A stretch of 64,000 nt of DNA from an uncultured Pelagibacteraceae bacterium (lineage in GTDB: Bacteria > Pseudomonadota > Alphaproteobacteria > Pelagibacterales > Pelagibacteraceae), in the NCBI GenBank assembly GCA_902627045.1, contig CACOHP010000001.1:156083-220082 (forward strand), in the 5' to 3' direction. The notes beneath the pieces were generated by a model, which searched no databases, had not been told where the DNA came from, and saw only the letters and a list, made by a program, of their open reading frames with translations. The position numbers and the translations under genes are program-made. Shown in pieces: positions 30,165 to 40,348 of the stretch (the stretch's first letter is position 1; each line of letters opens with the position of its first letter).

Positions 30165-30989
30165 TTATTTTTTACCCTTCAGACTTATTTTTACATCAGA
30201 TAAGTCAACAAGATTTTTTTTATAGTTATTTCTCACAAAGCCTTTGCTAGTCATATCTTTAACAATTTTTAATAGTTGATTTTGTTCTTCAGGATTTTTT
30301 TCATCTAAGCTTGAGTTCTCATTATTTCCTATTGCTGGTGTATGTGCTAAATCTTCTCTATTTTGATAAGAAATAGCTAATTCTCTAAATATATAATCTA
30401 AAATTGAAGTGGCACTTAAAATACGGTCATTTCCATAAACTTTACCAGATGGTTCAAATTTTGTTCCGACAAAAGCATTAATAAATTCATCTAGTGGAAC
30501 ACCGTATTGAAGTCCAAGTGATATAGCTATTGCAAAATTATTCATTAAAGCCTTTACTAATTCGCCTTCTTTACTTGTATCAATAAAAATCTCACCAATC
30601 TTGCCATCTTCATATTCACCAGTATGTAAATAGACTTTATGGTCACCTATTGTTGCTTTTTGAATATAGCCTTTTCTTCTATCAGGCATACTAAATCTTT
30701 TTTCATGTACATCTGAATTATTAGATGTTTTTTTAATTATTTTTTCTAAGTTTTTTTGACCAGTTTGCTTGATGTTAGATTTAATATCCAAACTAGTATT
30801 GTTTAGAACTTTCTTATTATTTGGATCTAAACTTTTCGTTTTTCTATTATCAAGTTTAACATCTAATATTTCAAATTCTCCATCGTCTCTTTTTTCTAAG
30901 TTTTTTAACTCAGTTTCATTTATATTATCTAAATGATGATTTACCTTAAATGTACAAGTGTAATAAGTTTCGACTAAATATTTTGCCAT
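30165..30989 (-). CDS. Stand-alone protein resembling the TSCPD/C-terminal part of B12-dependent (class II) ribonucleotide reductase
   Basis: [79 protein letters not shown]. Confidence 0.82.
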   Translation of the reverse strand: MAKYLVETYYTCTFKVNHHLDNINETELKNLEKRDDGEFEILDVKLDNRKTKSLDPNNKKVLNNTSLDIKSNIKQTGQKNLEKIIKKTSNNSDVHEKRFSMPDRRKGYIQKATIGDHKVYLHTGEYEDGKIGEIFIDTSKEGELVKALMNNFAIAISLGLQYGVPLDEFINAFVGTKFEPSGKVYGNDRILSATSILDYIFRELAISYQNREDLAHTPAIGNNENSSLDEKNPEEQNQLLKIVKDMTSKGFVRNNYKKNLVDLSDVKISLKGKK

Positions 30990-31103
30990 AAAACCTCAAT
31001 ATAAAAAAATAATTTGATTAACGATTCAATTTCTTTATATACAAAAACAGATTTTAGTCTAATTTATTTTATACAATTTTAAATTGAAATATTTTAATTT
31101 TTT

Positions 31104-31463
31104 ATGTTGACACTTTTAAAAAAAATTTTCACCTGGTGGAATCGTGATACGTTTGGCACAAGATTGAAAACAATTTTTTTTGGTAAACTTGTTGGTAGAG
31201 ATGATTTTGGAAATAAATACTATGAGAGTAAAAAGGGAAAGAGATGGGTCATATATGCAGGTGAAATCGATGCAAGTAAAATACCTGTAGAATGGTATTC
31301 ATGGATGCATTTCACATCAAATAAAATTGAAAAAAATCATAAACTTGACAAATACAAATGGCAAAAACCTCATAAACCAAACTTAACAGGAACAGATTCT
31401 GCCTACTATCCAAATAAAAATAAAAACGTTAATGAAAAAAAATATAAAAGTTGGAAAAATTAA
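31104..31463 (+). CDS. NADH:ubiquinone oxidoreductase 17.2 kDa subunit family (NDUFA12)
   Basis: LVGRDDFGNKYYESKKGKRWVIYAGEIDASKIPVEWYSWMHFTSN. Confidence 0.93.
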   Translation: MLTLLKKIFTWWNRDTFGTRLKTIFFGKLVGRDDFGNKYYESKKGKRWVIYAGEIDASKIPVEWYSWMHFTSNKIEKNHKLDKYKWQKPHKPNLTGTDSAYYPNKNKNVNEKKYKSWKN

Positions 31464-31833
31464 ACTTAAATTTTCATTCTTAATCTTATTTCTATTTTTC
31501 AATTTTTACACTAATTTGAGTTCAAATTCCGATTTAGAGGGCACAGTCACCGAAATTAAAGTGTTGGATAAAATAAGCTCAAAAAATATATTATTGAAAC
31601 TAAAAAATGGTGATGAAATTCGGCATAAAGATCTTTCTATAAAAAGTATGAAATGTAAAAATTCAGAGTTCGATGACAATCCCGAAATCACAGCTTATAT
31701 CCAGGTTAAAGACTTACGCAGCAAAAACAAAGATGATGTATTCGTGTTTAATGGTTGGATGTTTTCTTCGAGCCCATCAATAGCTCCTTTCGATCATCCA
31801 GTTTATGATATATGGCTTGTTAAATGTTATTAG
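31432..31833 (+). CDS. DUF2155 family exported protein
   Basis: VLDKISSKNILLKLKNGDE...FNGWMFSSSPSIAPFDHPVYDIWLVKC. Confidence 0.85.
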   Translation: MKKNIKVGKIKLKFSFLILFLFFNFYTNLSSNSDLEGTVTEIKVLDKISSKNILLKLKNGDEIRHKDLSIKSMKCKNSEFDDNPEITAYIQVKDLRSKNKDDVFVFNGWMFSSSPSIAPFDHPVYDIWLVKCY

Positions 31834-33167
31834 ACAATTTTTTCATTATCGAGCCAACTCACATTAAAATTAGAATTAATAAACTTTTCATGATTTAGTA
31901 ATTTTTTATGCAGGGGTATTGTTGTAGTAATTCCATCAATTACAAATTCATCAAGAGATCTATTCATTCTTTGAATAGCCTCTGTTCTGTTTCTTCCATG
32001 GCAAATTAGTTTACAAATTAAGCTATCATAATACGGAGTAACCTTGTAACCTTGAAAAATTGCACCATCTACTCTTGTTCTAAATCCTGATGGTTGATTG
32101 CACATTGTGATAGTTCCAGGAGAGGGTTGATAATTGTTACTTGGATCTTCTGCATTGATTCTACATTCAATAGCATGACCTCTTGGATTAACGTCGGATT
32201 GCTCTAAAGCAGTTTCTCCCGTATAAGCTATCCATATTTGTTCTTTAATGATATCTATACCAGTAACCATTTCAGAAACTGGATGTTCTACTTGCACTCT
32301 CGTGTTCATTTCTAAAAAGTAAAATTTTCCATCTTCATATATAAATTCTACAGTTCCAGCACCTTCATATCCAATTTTACTTACCATGCCGACAGTTCTC
32401 TCAAAAAGATCTTTTCTAATTTCATCAGTTAAAACTGGGCTTGGAGTTTCCTCAATTAATTTTTGATGTCTTCTTTGAACAGAACAATCTCTCTCATGCA
32501 AATGAATTGTTCTATTTTTTCCAGCTAATATCTGTACCTCAATATGCCTTGGATTTTGAAAAAATTTTTCAATGTAGACCTCATCGTTACCAAAATATTT
32601 TTTTGCTTCTGATCTGGCAGTTGAAAATAATGACTCAAAGTCTTCCTCGTTGCGAACTATTTTCATCCCTTTTCCACCACCTCCACCAGAGGCTTTTATT
32701 AAAACTGGAAATCCAATTTTTTTGGAGAGTTTTTTCGCATCAACTACGTTCTTAACTCCACCTTCTGATCCTTCAATAACCGGTAGACCATTTTCTTTGG
32801 CAATTTTTTTAGCTTGAATTTTATCACCCATCATTTCTATATGTTCAGATGACGCGCCAATAAATTTTATTTTATTTTCCTCTAATATTCTCGCAAAGTT
32901 TGCATTTTCTGATAAGAAGCCATAGCCTGGATGAACAGCTTCAGCACCTGTGAGGTCTACTGCGGATAACAAAGCAGGTATATTTAAATAACTACTGGAA
33001 GGCTGGTGTGACCCGATGCATACACTTTCATCGGCTAATTTCACATGCATGCTATTTCTGTCAACATCCGAGTGAACAGCAACAGTAGAAATTCCCCATT
33101 CTTTACATGCTCTTATTACCCTAACTGCAATTTCTCCACGATTTGCGATTAAGATTTTTTTAAACAT
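31830..33167 (-). CDS. accC: Acetyl-CoA carboxylase biotin carboxylase subunit
   Basis: KILIANRGEIAVRVIRACKE, HPGYGFLSENANFA, EMNTRVQVEHPVSEM. Confidence 0.98.
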   Translation of the reverse strand: MFKKILIANRGEIAVRVIRACKEWGISTVAVHSDVDRNSMHVKLADESVCIGSHQPSSSYLNIPALLSAVDLTGAEAVHPGYGFLSENANFARILEENKIKFIGASSEHIEMMGDKIQAKKIAKENGLPVIEGSEGGVKNVVDAKKLSKKIGFPVLIKASGGGGGKGMKIVRNEEDFESLFSTARSEAKKYFGNDEVYIEKFFQNPRHIEVQILAGKNRTIHLHERDCSVQRRHQKLIEETPSPVLTDEIRKDLFERTVGMVSKIGYEGAGTVEFIYEDGKFYFLEMNTRVQVEHPVSEMVTGIDIIKEQIWIAYTGETALEQSDVNPRGHAIECRINAEDPSNNYQPSPGTITMCNQPSGFRTRVDGAIFQGYKVTPYYDSLICKLICHGRNRTEAIQRMNRSLDEFVIDGITTTIPLHKKLLNHEKFINSNFNVSWLDNEKIV

Positions 33168-33601
33168 TATTCTAGTATGATTAAGACTTGGCCAAATTCA
33201 ACAGGTTGTCCATCATTCACTAAAATTTTTTTTACAACACCATTTGAAGTTGAAGGAACATGATTCATTGTTTTCATAGCTTCAACAATCATAACAGTAT
33301 CACCTTTTTTAATTTTTTTTCCAACTTCAACAAATTTCTTTGCGCCGGGTTCTGGTGCATGATATGCAGTTCCAATAATTGGAGATTTAATTTCTATACC
33401 AGAAATAACGTCATCTAAAATTTTTGCATCCGGACTTGATGGTGAAACAATGTTTGGATTTTGAAAAGATTGACTGTTAACCGATATATTATTTTTTGAA
33501 ACTTTAATTTTTGTATCCTTAACCGTATACTCTATTTCAGTGAGTTTAAATTCTTCTAAGTATTCAGTTAATTCTTTAATTATTTTTTTATCAATTTTCA
33601 T
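33167..33601 (-). CDS. accB: Acetyl-CoA carboxylase biotin carboxyl carrier protein
   Basis: VEAMKTMNHVPS biotinylation motif. Confidence 0.97.
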   Translation of the reverse strand: MKIDKKIIKELTEYLEEFKLTEIEYTVKDTKIKVSKNNISVNSQSFQNPNIVSPSSPDAKILDDVISGIEIKSPIIGTAYHAPEPGAKKFVEVGKKIKKGDTVMIVEAMKTMNHVPSTSNGVVKKILVNDGQPVEFGQVLIILE

Positions 33602-34037
33602 TTTTTAAAAGCTTTTGCATAGAAATTATGGCTAAAATATAACCATCTATACCTAACCCAAAAATTCCACCGGTAACTATATCACTTATAAGGGATTTTT
33701 GTCTAAATTCTTCTCTCTTATATATATTAGATATATGTAATTCTATAATAGGTTTCTTAAATACATGTAAAGCATCTCTAATAGCAATCGATGTATGCGT
33801 AAAAGCAGCAGCATTTATTATAATTCCATCAAATTTTTTTCTAGATTCTTGAATTATATTTACCAATTCTCCCTCTACATTAGACTGAGTAAATTCTATT
33901 TTTAGACCTAATTCATTTGATTTTTTAGCACAGATTTCTTTTAGTTCTTTAAAAGTAACTGAGCCATATTGTGATTGTTCTCTTTCACCTAATAGATTAA
34001 GATTTGGACCATTAATAATAATTATTTTATTATTCAT
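33591..34037 (-). CDS. aroQ: Type II 3-dehydroquinate dehydratase
   Basis: IIINGPNLNLLGEREQSQYG, HTSIAIRDAL, ELHISNIYKREEFR. Confidence 0.97.
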   Translation of the reverse strand: MNNKIIIINGPNLNLLGEREQSQYGSVTFKELKEICAKKSNELGLKIEFTQSNVEGELVNIIQESRKKFDGIIINAAAFTHTSIAIRDALHVFKKPIIELHISNIYKREEFRQKSLISDIVTGGIFGLGIDGYILAIISMQKLLKNEN

Positions 34038-34053
34038 TCAGCTTTTATATACG

Positions 34054-34272
34054 ATGAAAAAAATAAAAAAAATAAAAATTAAAATAAATGGTAGTTTTAA
34101 ATTTGTAAAAGACAATACAAATTTATCTGATCTTTTAAAAACTTTGAAAATACCATTAAAAAAAGTGGCAATTGAGTTAAATCAAGAAATATTAGATAAA
34201 AAAAAACTAAATAAACAAATTTTAAGAAATAATGATAAAATAGAAATAGTTCACTTTATTGGAGGTGGTTAG
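34054..34272 (+). CDS. thiS: Sulfur carrier protein ThiS
   Basis: 72-aa ubiquitin-like, C-terminal FIGGG, followed by thiG. Confidence 0.93.
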   Translation: MKKIKKIKIKINGSFKFVKDNTNLSDLLKTLKIPLKKVAIELNQEILDKKKLNKQILRNNDKIEIVHFIGGG

Positions 34273-34273
34273 T

Positions 34274-35047
34274 TTGAAAAAAGATAAATTTATTATTGCT
34301 GGGAAAAATTTTCAATCCCGTTTAATTGTTGGAACAGGAAAATATAAAAGCATGTCTCAATGCGCTAATGCGGTGAAGTTATCTGGTGCAAGTATAGTTA
34401 CTGTAGCTGTAAGGAGAGTTAATATAACTGATAAAAAAAAAGCTCTTTTAATGGACTATATTGATCCAAAAAAAATCACATATTTACCAAATACAGCAGG
34501 CTGTTTTAACTCAAAAGACGCTTTAAGAACACTAAGGTTAGCAAGAGAGATTGGAGGATGGAAGTTAGTAAAATTAGAGGTATTGGGAGATAAGAAAAAT
34601 TTATTTCCAGAAATGATTGAAACCCTGAAGTCAACTGAGGTTTTATCTAAAGAGGGATTTAAAGTTATGGTTTATTGCAACGACGATCCTTTAATGGCTA
34701 AGAGATTAGAAAACGCTGGAGCTTGTGCAATCATGCCTTTGGCTGCTCCAATCGGCTCTGGTCTAGGTATACAAAATCATACAAATATTAAGATAATTAG
34801 AAGACAAACTAAATTACCTCTAATTATTGATGCAGGCCTTGGGCAAGCTTCGGATGCTACCATAGCAATGGAGCTTGGATGTGATGGTGTTTTAGTCAAT
34901 ACTGCAATCGCAAAAGCTAAAAAACCATTTGACATGGCTCTTGCATTTAAGAATGCAGTAATAGCAGGAAGACAATCGTATCTATCAGGTAGAATTCAAA
35001 AAAATCTAATGGGTAATGCATCATCACCCTTAAAAGGAATTATTTAG
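34274..35047 (+). CDS. thiG: Thiazole synthase (TTG start likely)
   Basis: SRLIVGTGKYKSM, PNTAGCFNSKDALRTLRLARE, NAGACAIMPLAAPIGSGLGIQN. Confidence 0.96.
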   Translation: MKKDKFIIAGKNFQSRLIVGTGKYKSMSQCANAVKLSGASIVTVAVRRVNITDKKKALLMDYIDPKKITYLPNTAGCFNSKDALRTLRLAREIGGWKLVKLEVLGDKKNLFPEMIETLKSTEVLSKEGFKVMVYCNDDPLMAKRLENAGACAIMPLAAPIGSGLGIQNHTNIKIIRRQTKLPLIIDAGLGQASDATIAMELGCDGVLVNTAIAKAKKPFDMALAFKNAVIAGRQSYLSGRIQKNLMGNASSPLKGII

Positions 35048-36818
35048 CTTTTTTATAAAATCTTTTTTTTTTAAATGTTTTTTTTTTGTGCACCCTTTTA
35101 CTTTTTAGTTGTATAACATTCTCATCTAATTTTATCGTATCTAGATTCTTTAATTTTTCGTAATGTTCTATTATTTCAAGGGTTTTTTTTGATTTATTTT
35201 TTAAATCAATTATATATTCAGGTATAATCAAGTTATTATCAGTTATTATATCTATTTTCATTTTATTTTTTTTTTCAAAATATTTTAAATCCTCGATAAA
35301 ATTTTCTTTTAAAAAATTAGAAATTTTTTCACAAACCTTTAAAGTTACATATTTTGCCTTATTAATTACTGTTTTTAATTCAACCAATTTGAGAATTTTT
35401 AAAGCGAAAGACTCATCCGTAAGATTTATTTTCCATTTAACTGCACTTTCTCTTAATCTTTGTCTCGACATTTCTAATAAGCCGAAATTACTAATTCTTC
35501 CAATTTGAATTCTTGCCCTGTCAGCTCTACATTTTTCTTTTAATTTTCTCTCTACTAATTTTCTATTTCCGTAACTAAGCATATCTATAAAATCAATTAT
35601 TATTAATCCTGACAAATCCCTTATCTTAATTTGTCTAGCAATTTCGTCAGCTGCCTCCAGATTGGTATCTAAAGCAGTACTTTCAACATTTTTTTGTCTT
35701 ATAGAACTCCCTGAGTTTATATCGATTGAAACCAAAGCCTCTGTAGGATTTATAACTAGATATCCTCCAGATTTTAATTTTATCTCTGTTTCAAATATTT
35801 GATTAAGTTTTTGTTCAATACCTTCCTCGATAAATAATGGATTTTTACCTCTGTATTTTTTTATTTTTTTTACGTGAGATGGCATCATCATTTTCATAAA
35901 ATTTTGCGCTTTTTTATATCCTTCGTTTCCTTCTACAAATATATTTTGAGTATTTTCATCATACATATCTCTTAAAGTTCTTTTTATAATTTCACTTTCT
36001 TGATGTATTAAAGATGGAGCAATAGCATTTATTGCATTCTCTTTTATTTGATTCCAAGTATTTTTTAATGTTGTTAAATCGTGATTAATCTCATTTTTTG
36101 TTTTATTACTGCCAGCAGTTCTAACGATCAAGCCCATTTCTTTAGGTATTTCAATTTCATTAAGGATTGATCTAATTTTTTTTCTATCTGCAGGATTAAA
36201 TATTTTTCTGGAAATTCCTCCACCTTTAGCAGTATTCGGCATTAAAACTATATATTTACCTGCAATGGATATAAAAGTACTCAAGGCAGCTCCTTTCTGA
36301 CCTCTTTCATCTTTAATAACTTGAACAAGTATTACTTGATTAGGTTTAATAACTTCCTGTATTTTATATCTTTTAAATTTTGGTTTATTATCATTTTTTT
36401 TCTCTTTCGAAACTTCAACGTTTTCTTTTTCATCTTGATTTTTTATATCAATAGGGTCCTCCAATTCTAAATTACCTTCAGCAATTCGCTCTTCTTCTTT
36501 TTCCTCAACTTTTTTCGATAATTCTTCTCGAGCTTTTTCTTCTTCAATTTTAATTATTTCAAGATCACTTCTGGGAATTTGATAGTAGTCTGATTGTATG
36601 TCGTTAAAAGAGAGAAACCCATGTCTTTCCCTTCCAAAATCGACAAAAGCAGCTTGTAAAGAAGGTTCAATTCTACTTACTTTACCAAGGTAAATATTAT
36701 TTTTAATTAAATTATTTTTTAACCCTTCGTACTCGTAATCTTCAATGTTTTCATTGGATTTAAGTACAACTCTAGTTTCATTTGGATGCGAAGCATCAAT
36801 GTATAAATTTTTGTCCAT
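35040..36818 (-). CDS. rne: Ribonuclease E/G
   Basis: S1-like start, GGYLVINPTEALVSIDINSGSS, GLIIIDFIDML, GLLEMSRQRLRES. Confidence 0.95.
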   Translation of the reverse strand: MDKNLYIDASHPNETRVVLKSNENIEDYEYEGLKNNLIKNNIYLGKVSRIEPSLQAAFVDFGRERHGFLSFNDIQSDYYQIPRSDLEIIKIEEEKAREELSKKVEEKEEERIAEGNLELEDPIDIKNQDEKENVEVSKEKKNDNKPKFKRYKIQEVIKPNQVILVQVIKDERGQKGAALSTFISIAGKYIVLMPNTAKGGGISRKIFNPADRKKIRSILNEIEIPKEMGLIVRTAGSNKTKNEINHDLTTLKNTWNQIKENAINAIAPSLIHQESEIIKRTLRDMYDENTQNIFVEGNEGYKKAQNFMKMMMPSHVKKIKKYRGKNPLFIEEGIEQKLNQIFETEIKLKSGGYLVINPTEALVSIDINSGSSIRQKNVESTALDTNLEAADEIARQIKIRDLSGLIIIDFIDMLSYGNRKLVERKLKEKCRADRARIQIGRISNFGLLEMSRQRLRESAVKWKINLTDESFALKILKLVELKTVINKAKYVTLKVCEKISNFLKENFIEDLKYFEKKNKMKIDIITDNNLIIPEYIIDLKNKSKKTLEIIEHYEKLKNLDTIKLDENVIQLKSKRVHKKKTFKKKRFYKKAK

Positions 36819-36916
36819 AGTGTTTGTATTGATTTTATAATTAAGTAATTCATTGTAAATTTTGTGTATTCTTTATGCCATAACTTTAACAAATTCCCTT
36901 ATATAATGAAATTAAA

Positions 36917-39253
36917 ATGAGCAAATTTTTAAAAAAAATATTCATTGGTATTATTGGCATTTCGCTAATTTCTTTTAGTTTGATTATGGTAATTTTGTGG
37001 AATTTTTCAAATAATATCCCTGACTACAAGTTTTTAAAAAACTATAAACCACCCGTTTCAAGCAAAGTATATTCAGGAAACGGTGAACTTGTATCAGATT
37101 TCTCAAAAGAAAAGAGAATATTCATACCGTATAGTTCAATTCCACAAAAAGTTGTTAATGCTTTCTTATCTGCCGAAGATAAAAACTTTTTTTCACATCC
37201 TGGCGTGGATGCAAAAGGTGTTTTGCGAGCAATTATTAATAATATTTCCAACATACTGACATCAAAAAGATTGGAAGGTGCATCTACAATTACTCAACAA
37301 GTAGCAAAAAATTTTTTGTTAACTAATGAAGTCAGCATTAACAGAAAAATTAAAGAGGCAATTCTTGCTTTCAGAATTGAAAGAGCTCTTTCTAAGGAGA
37401 GAATTCTTGAATTATATCTAAATCAAATTTATTTAGGAAGTGGTTCGTATGGGGTAGCGGCAGCTAGTCTAGAATATTTTGATAAATCGATTAAAGAATT
37501 AAATTATGTTGAAGCCGCCATGTTAGCAGCATTACCAAAAGCACCAAGCAAATATAACCCATATCGTAATCCTGATTTAGCAAAATTTCGAAGAGACTTG
37601 GTCTTAAAAAATTTATTAGAGAATAATTTTATTAACTTCAGTCAATATGAGAATTTTAGATTAAAAGAAATTCAACTAAAAAAAGCAAAAAAAGTTTTTT
37701 TAGAAGATGCACAATATTATATTGAAGATGTTAGAAAAAATGTAATTGAAAGACTTACTTATGAAAAAGTTTATAAACAAGGATTTAATATTAATACTCC
37801 AATTAACTTAGAGTTACAAAAAATTGCCACAAAATCTTTAAGAGATGGATTGATCGAATATGATAAAAGAAAAGGTTGGAGAGGACCAATTAAAAATAAA
37901 AGATTGACTAAAAATTGGTTTAAAAATCTTGATAAGTATGAGGTAGAAAAATCAATTGATTGGAAAATTGCAATAGTTAAAAAGATTAATAAATTTTCAG
38001 CTGAAATAGAAACCAAAGACAAAGTAGAAGGCACTATAAAGTATCAAGATATATCTTGGACAAAGAAAGAATTTAACAATTTATTTAATGTTGGAGACAT
38101 TATATATGTGAAAAAAATTTCAGAAAAAAATTATAGTTTAAAACAAATTCCCAAAATTAATGGGGGTATTGTTGTTATGGATCCATACACCGGAAGAGTA
38201 ATGGCTATTTCAGGAGGCTTTAGTTTTAAAAATAGTGAGTTTAATAGAGCTTCACAAGCTTTAAGGCAACCTGGATCAGCTTTTAAACCTTTTGTGTATG
38301 CTTTGGCTTTAGAAAATAATTTTACTCCTTCATCTCTAGTTTTAGATGCACCATTAGTTTTAGATCAAGGATCAGATTTAAAAGTTTGGAAGCCAGAAAA
38401 TTATGGAAAAAAATTTTATGGACCATCAACATTAAGAGTCGGCTTAGAGAAATCCAGAAATTTAATGACAATAAGAATAGCACAAAAATTAGGTGTAAAA
38501 AATTTGGCTAAATTTTCAAAAAATCTTAATATATATGATAATCCAGATGAACTGATATCTATATCTTTGGGGTCCGCAGAAACTACTTTGTTGAGATTGA
38601 CGTCTGCTTACTCAGCTTTTATTAATGGGGGCAAGTTAGTAACGCCAATATTAATTGATCGTATCCAAGATAGTGAAGGGAATACGATTTTAAACAATGA
38701 AAAACGAACTTGTAGTAATTGTGACATGATTTCTTATACGGGGAGTGATTATCCTGAAATTAAAGATACCTATAAGCAAGTTTTCTCACCACAAACAGCT
38801 TATCAAGTTACGTCACTATTAGAGGGTGTAGTTAAAAGAGGGACTGGAAAAAGATTAAAAGATCTCAATATAAATTTGGCTGGTAAAACTGGAACAACTA
38901 ATGAAAATACTGATACTTGGTTTATAGGTTTTACTTCAAACTTAGTTATAGGTGTTTATGTTGGCATGGATAACCCCGAACCTTTAGGAAAGTTTGAGAC
39001 TGGTTCAAAAACAGCTTTACCTATATTTAAAAAATTTGTTCAATCAGCTGTAAAAAAATCAGATGCTAGACCCTTTAAAGTTTCAAAGGGCATAACAATG
39101 ATGGTAGTAGATCCATTAACAGGTCAAAAAGCTAAGTTTACGTCTAAGAACACAATTTTAGAGGCTTACAAAAGTAAAAATGTAATCAACGGAAAAATAT
39201 TATATTCAAATAATAATAGAATAGAAACCAATAATATATTAAGGTTCTACTAA
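36917..39253 (+). CDS. mrcA: Penicillin-binding protein 1A (bifunctional)
   Basis: SAEDKNFFSHPGVD, GASTITQQVAKN, RQPGSAFKPFVYA, AGKTGTTNENTDTWFIGFT. Confidence 0.96.
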   Translation: MSKFLKKIFIGIIGISLISFSLIMVILWNFSNNIPDYKFLKNYKPPVSSKVYSGNGELVSDFSKEKRIFIPYSSIPQKVVNAFLSAEDKNFFSHPGVDAKGVLRAIINNISNILTSKRLEGASTITQQVAKNFLLTNEVSINRKIKEAILAFRIERALSKERILELYLNQIYLGSGSYGVAAASLEYFDKSIKELNYVEAAMLAALPKAPSKYNPYRNPDLAKFRRDLVLKNLLENNFINFSQYENFRLKEIQLKKAKKVFLEDAQYYIEDVRKNVIERLTYEKVYKQGFNINTPINLELQKIATKSLRDGLIEYDKRKGWRGPIKNKRLTKNWFKNLDKYEVEKSIDWKIAIVKKINKFSAEIETKDKVEGTIKYQDISWTKKEFNNLFNVGDIIYVKKISEKNYSLKQIPKINGGIVVMDPYTGRVMAISGGFSFKNSEFNRASQALRQPGSAFKPFVYALALENNFTPSSLVLDAPLVLDQGSDLKVWKPENYGKKFYGPSTLRVGLEKSRNLMTIRIAQKLGVKNLAKFSKNLNIYDNPDELISISLGSAETTLLRLTSAYSAFINGGKLVTPILIDRIQDSEGNTILNNEKRTCSNCDMISYTGSDYPEIKDTYKQVFSPQTAYQVTSLLEGVVKRGTGKRLKDLNINLAGKTGTTNENTDTWFIGFTSNLVIGVYVGMDNPEPLGKFETGSKTALPIFKKFVQSAVKKSDARPFKVSKGITMMVVDPLTGQKAKFTSKNTILEAYKSKNVINGKILYSNNNRIETNNILRFY

Positions 39254-40348
39254 TGGACTCTAAATATTTAGATCTTAAAAAAGATATTGAAAAAATTAAT
39301 CAAAGAGTTAAGGAGTATCTTTGAAAAAAATAACATCTTTATAAAATTAAAAAATCACAACAAAAAAATGCTAGATGCAAATTTTTGGAAAGATAAGTCT
39401 AATTCTCAAAAAATCATTAAAGAAAAGAAATTTTATGAAGATTTAGTAAGCTCTTATGAAAAATCAATCAAAAATTTAAAAGATCTTGACGAACTTTATA
39501 ACCTAGCTTTTGATGAAAAAAATATAGATGTTCAAAATGAGTTGTTGACAAATATTAAAGATCTTAAAGATCTAGTTAAAAAAAATGAAATTAAGTGTTT
39601 TTTATCTAATGAAGCAGATTCTCTTAATTGTTATATTGAAATTCATGCAGGTGCAGGGGGTACAGAAAGTCAAGATTGGGCAGAAATGTTAAGAAGAATG
39701 TATTTGAAATGGTCATCTCAAAAAAAATTTAAATCAAATTTGATTAGTGAACATAAAGGAGATGAAGCAGGGATCAAATCATCTACAATTAATATTGAAG
39801 GTGATTATGTTTTTGGTTGGCTTAAAAAAGAGTCAGGTATTCATAGACTGGTAAGAATTTCACCATTTGATTCTGGTGCTAGAAGACATACAAGTTTTGC
39901 AAGCGTATGGGTATATCCTGTCGTTGATGACAACATCAATATTGAAATATTAGAAAAGGATTTGAGAGTCGACACTTATCGTTCTAGTGGGGCGGGTGGA
40001 CAACATGTAAATACTACTGATAGTGCTGTTAGGATTACTCATTTGCCGTCAAAAATTGTCGTTCAGTGTCAAAACGAAAGATCTCAGCACAAAAATAAAG
40101 AAACTTGCCTTAAGATGTTAAAAGCAAGACTTTATGATTTTGAGTTAAAAAAAAAAGAAAAAGAAAATCAAAGTAATGAGTCTACAAAATCGGAAATTGG
40201 ATGGGGTCATCAAATCAGATCTTATGTTTTGCAGCCATATAGGCTTGTTAAGGATAATAGATCAAATCACGAGAGTTCAGATCCAGATAAAGTATTAGAT
40301 GGTGATATAGACCAATTTTTAGAAGAATCTCTTTATCTAAACAAATGA
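39253..40348 (+). CDS. prfB: Peptide chain release factor 2, programmed +1 frameshift at in-frame UGA (39322-39324)
   Basis: Frame 0 MDSKYLDLKKDIEKINQRVKEYL-UGA then +1 frame EKNNIFIKLKN...; aaggag-tat-ctt-tga slippery element; AGAGGTESQDWAEML and GGQHVNTTDSAVRITH motifs. Confidence 0.95.

Noticed and set aside
32441-32755. 104-aa plus-strand ORF opposite accC
   Set aside because: Fully antisense to accC, no recognisable domain
36853-36861. TTGTAAATT copy upstream of rne/mrcA
   Set aside because: Single unpaired copy; this AT-rich 9-mer is expected several times by chance in a 64-kb AT-rich window, so not claimed as a regulon site
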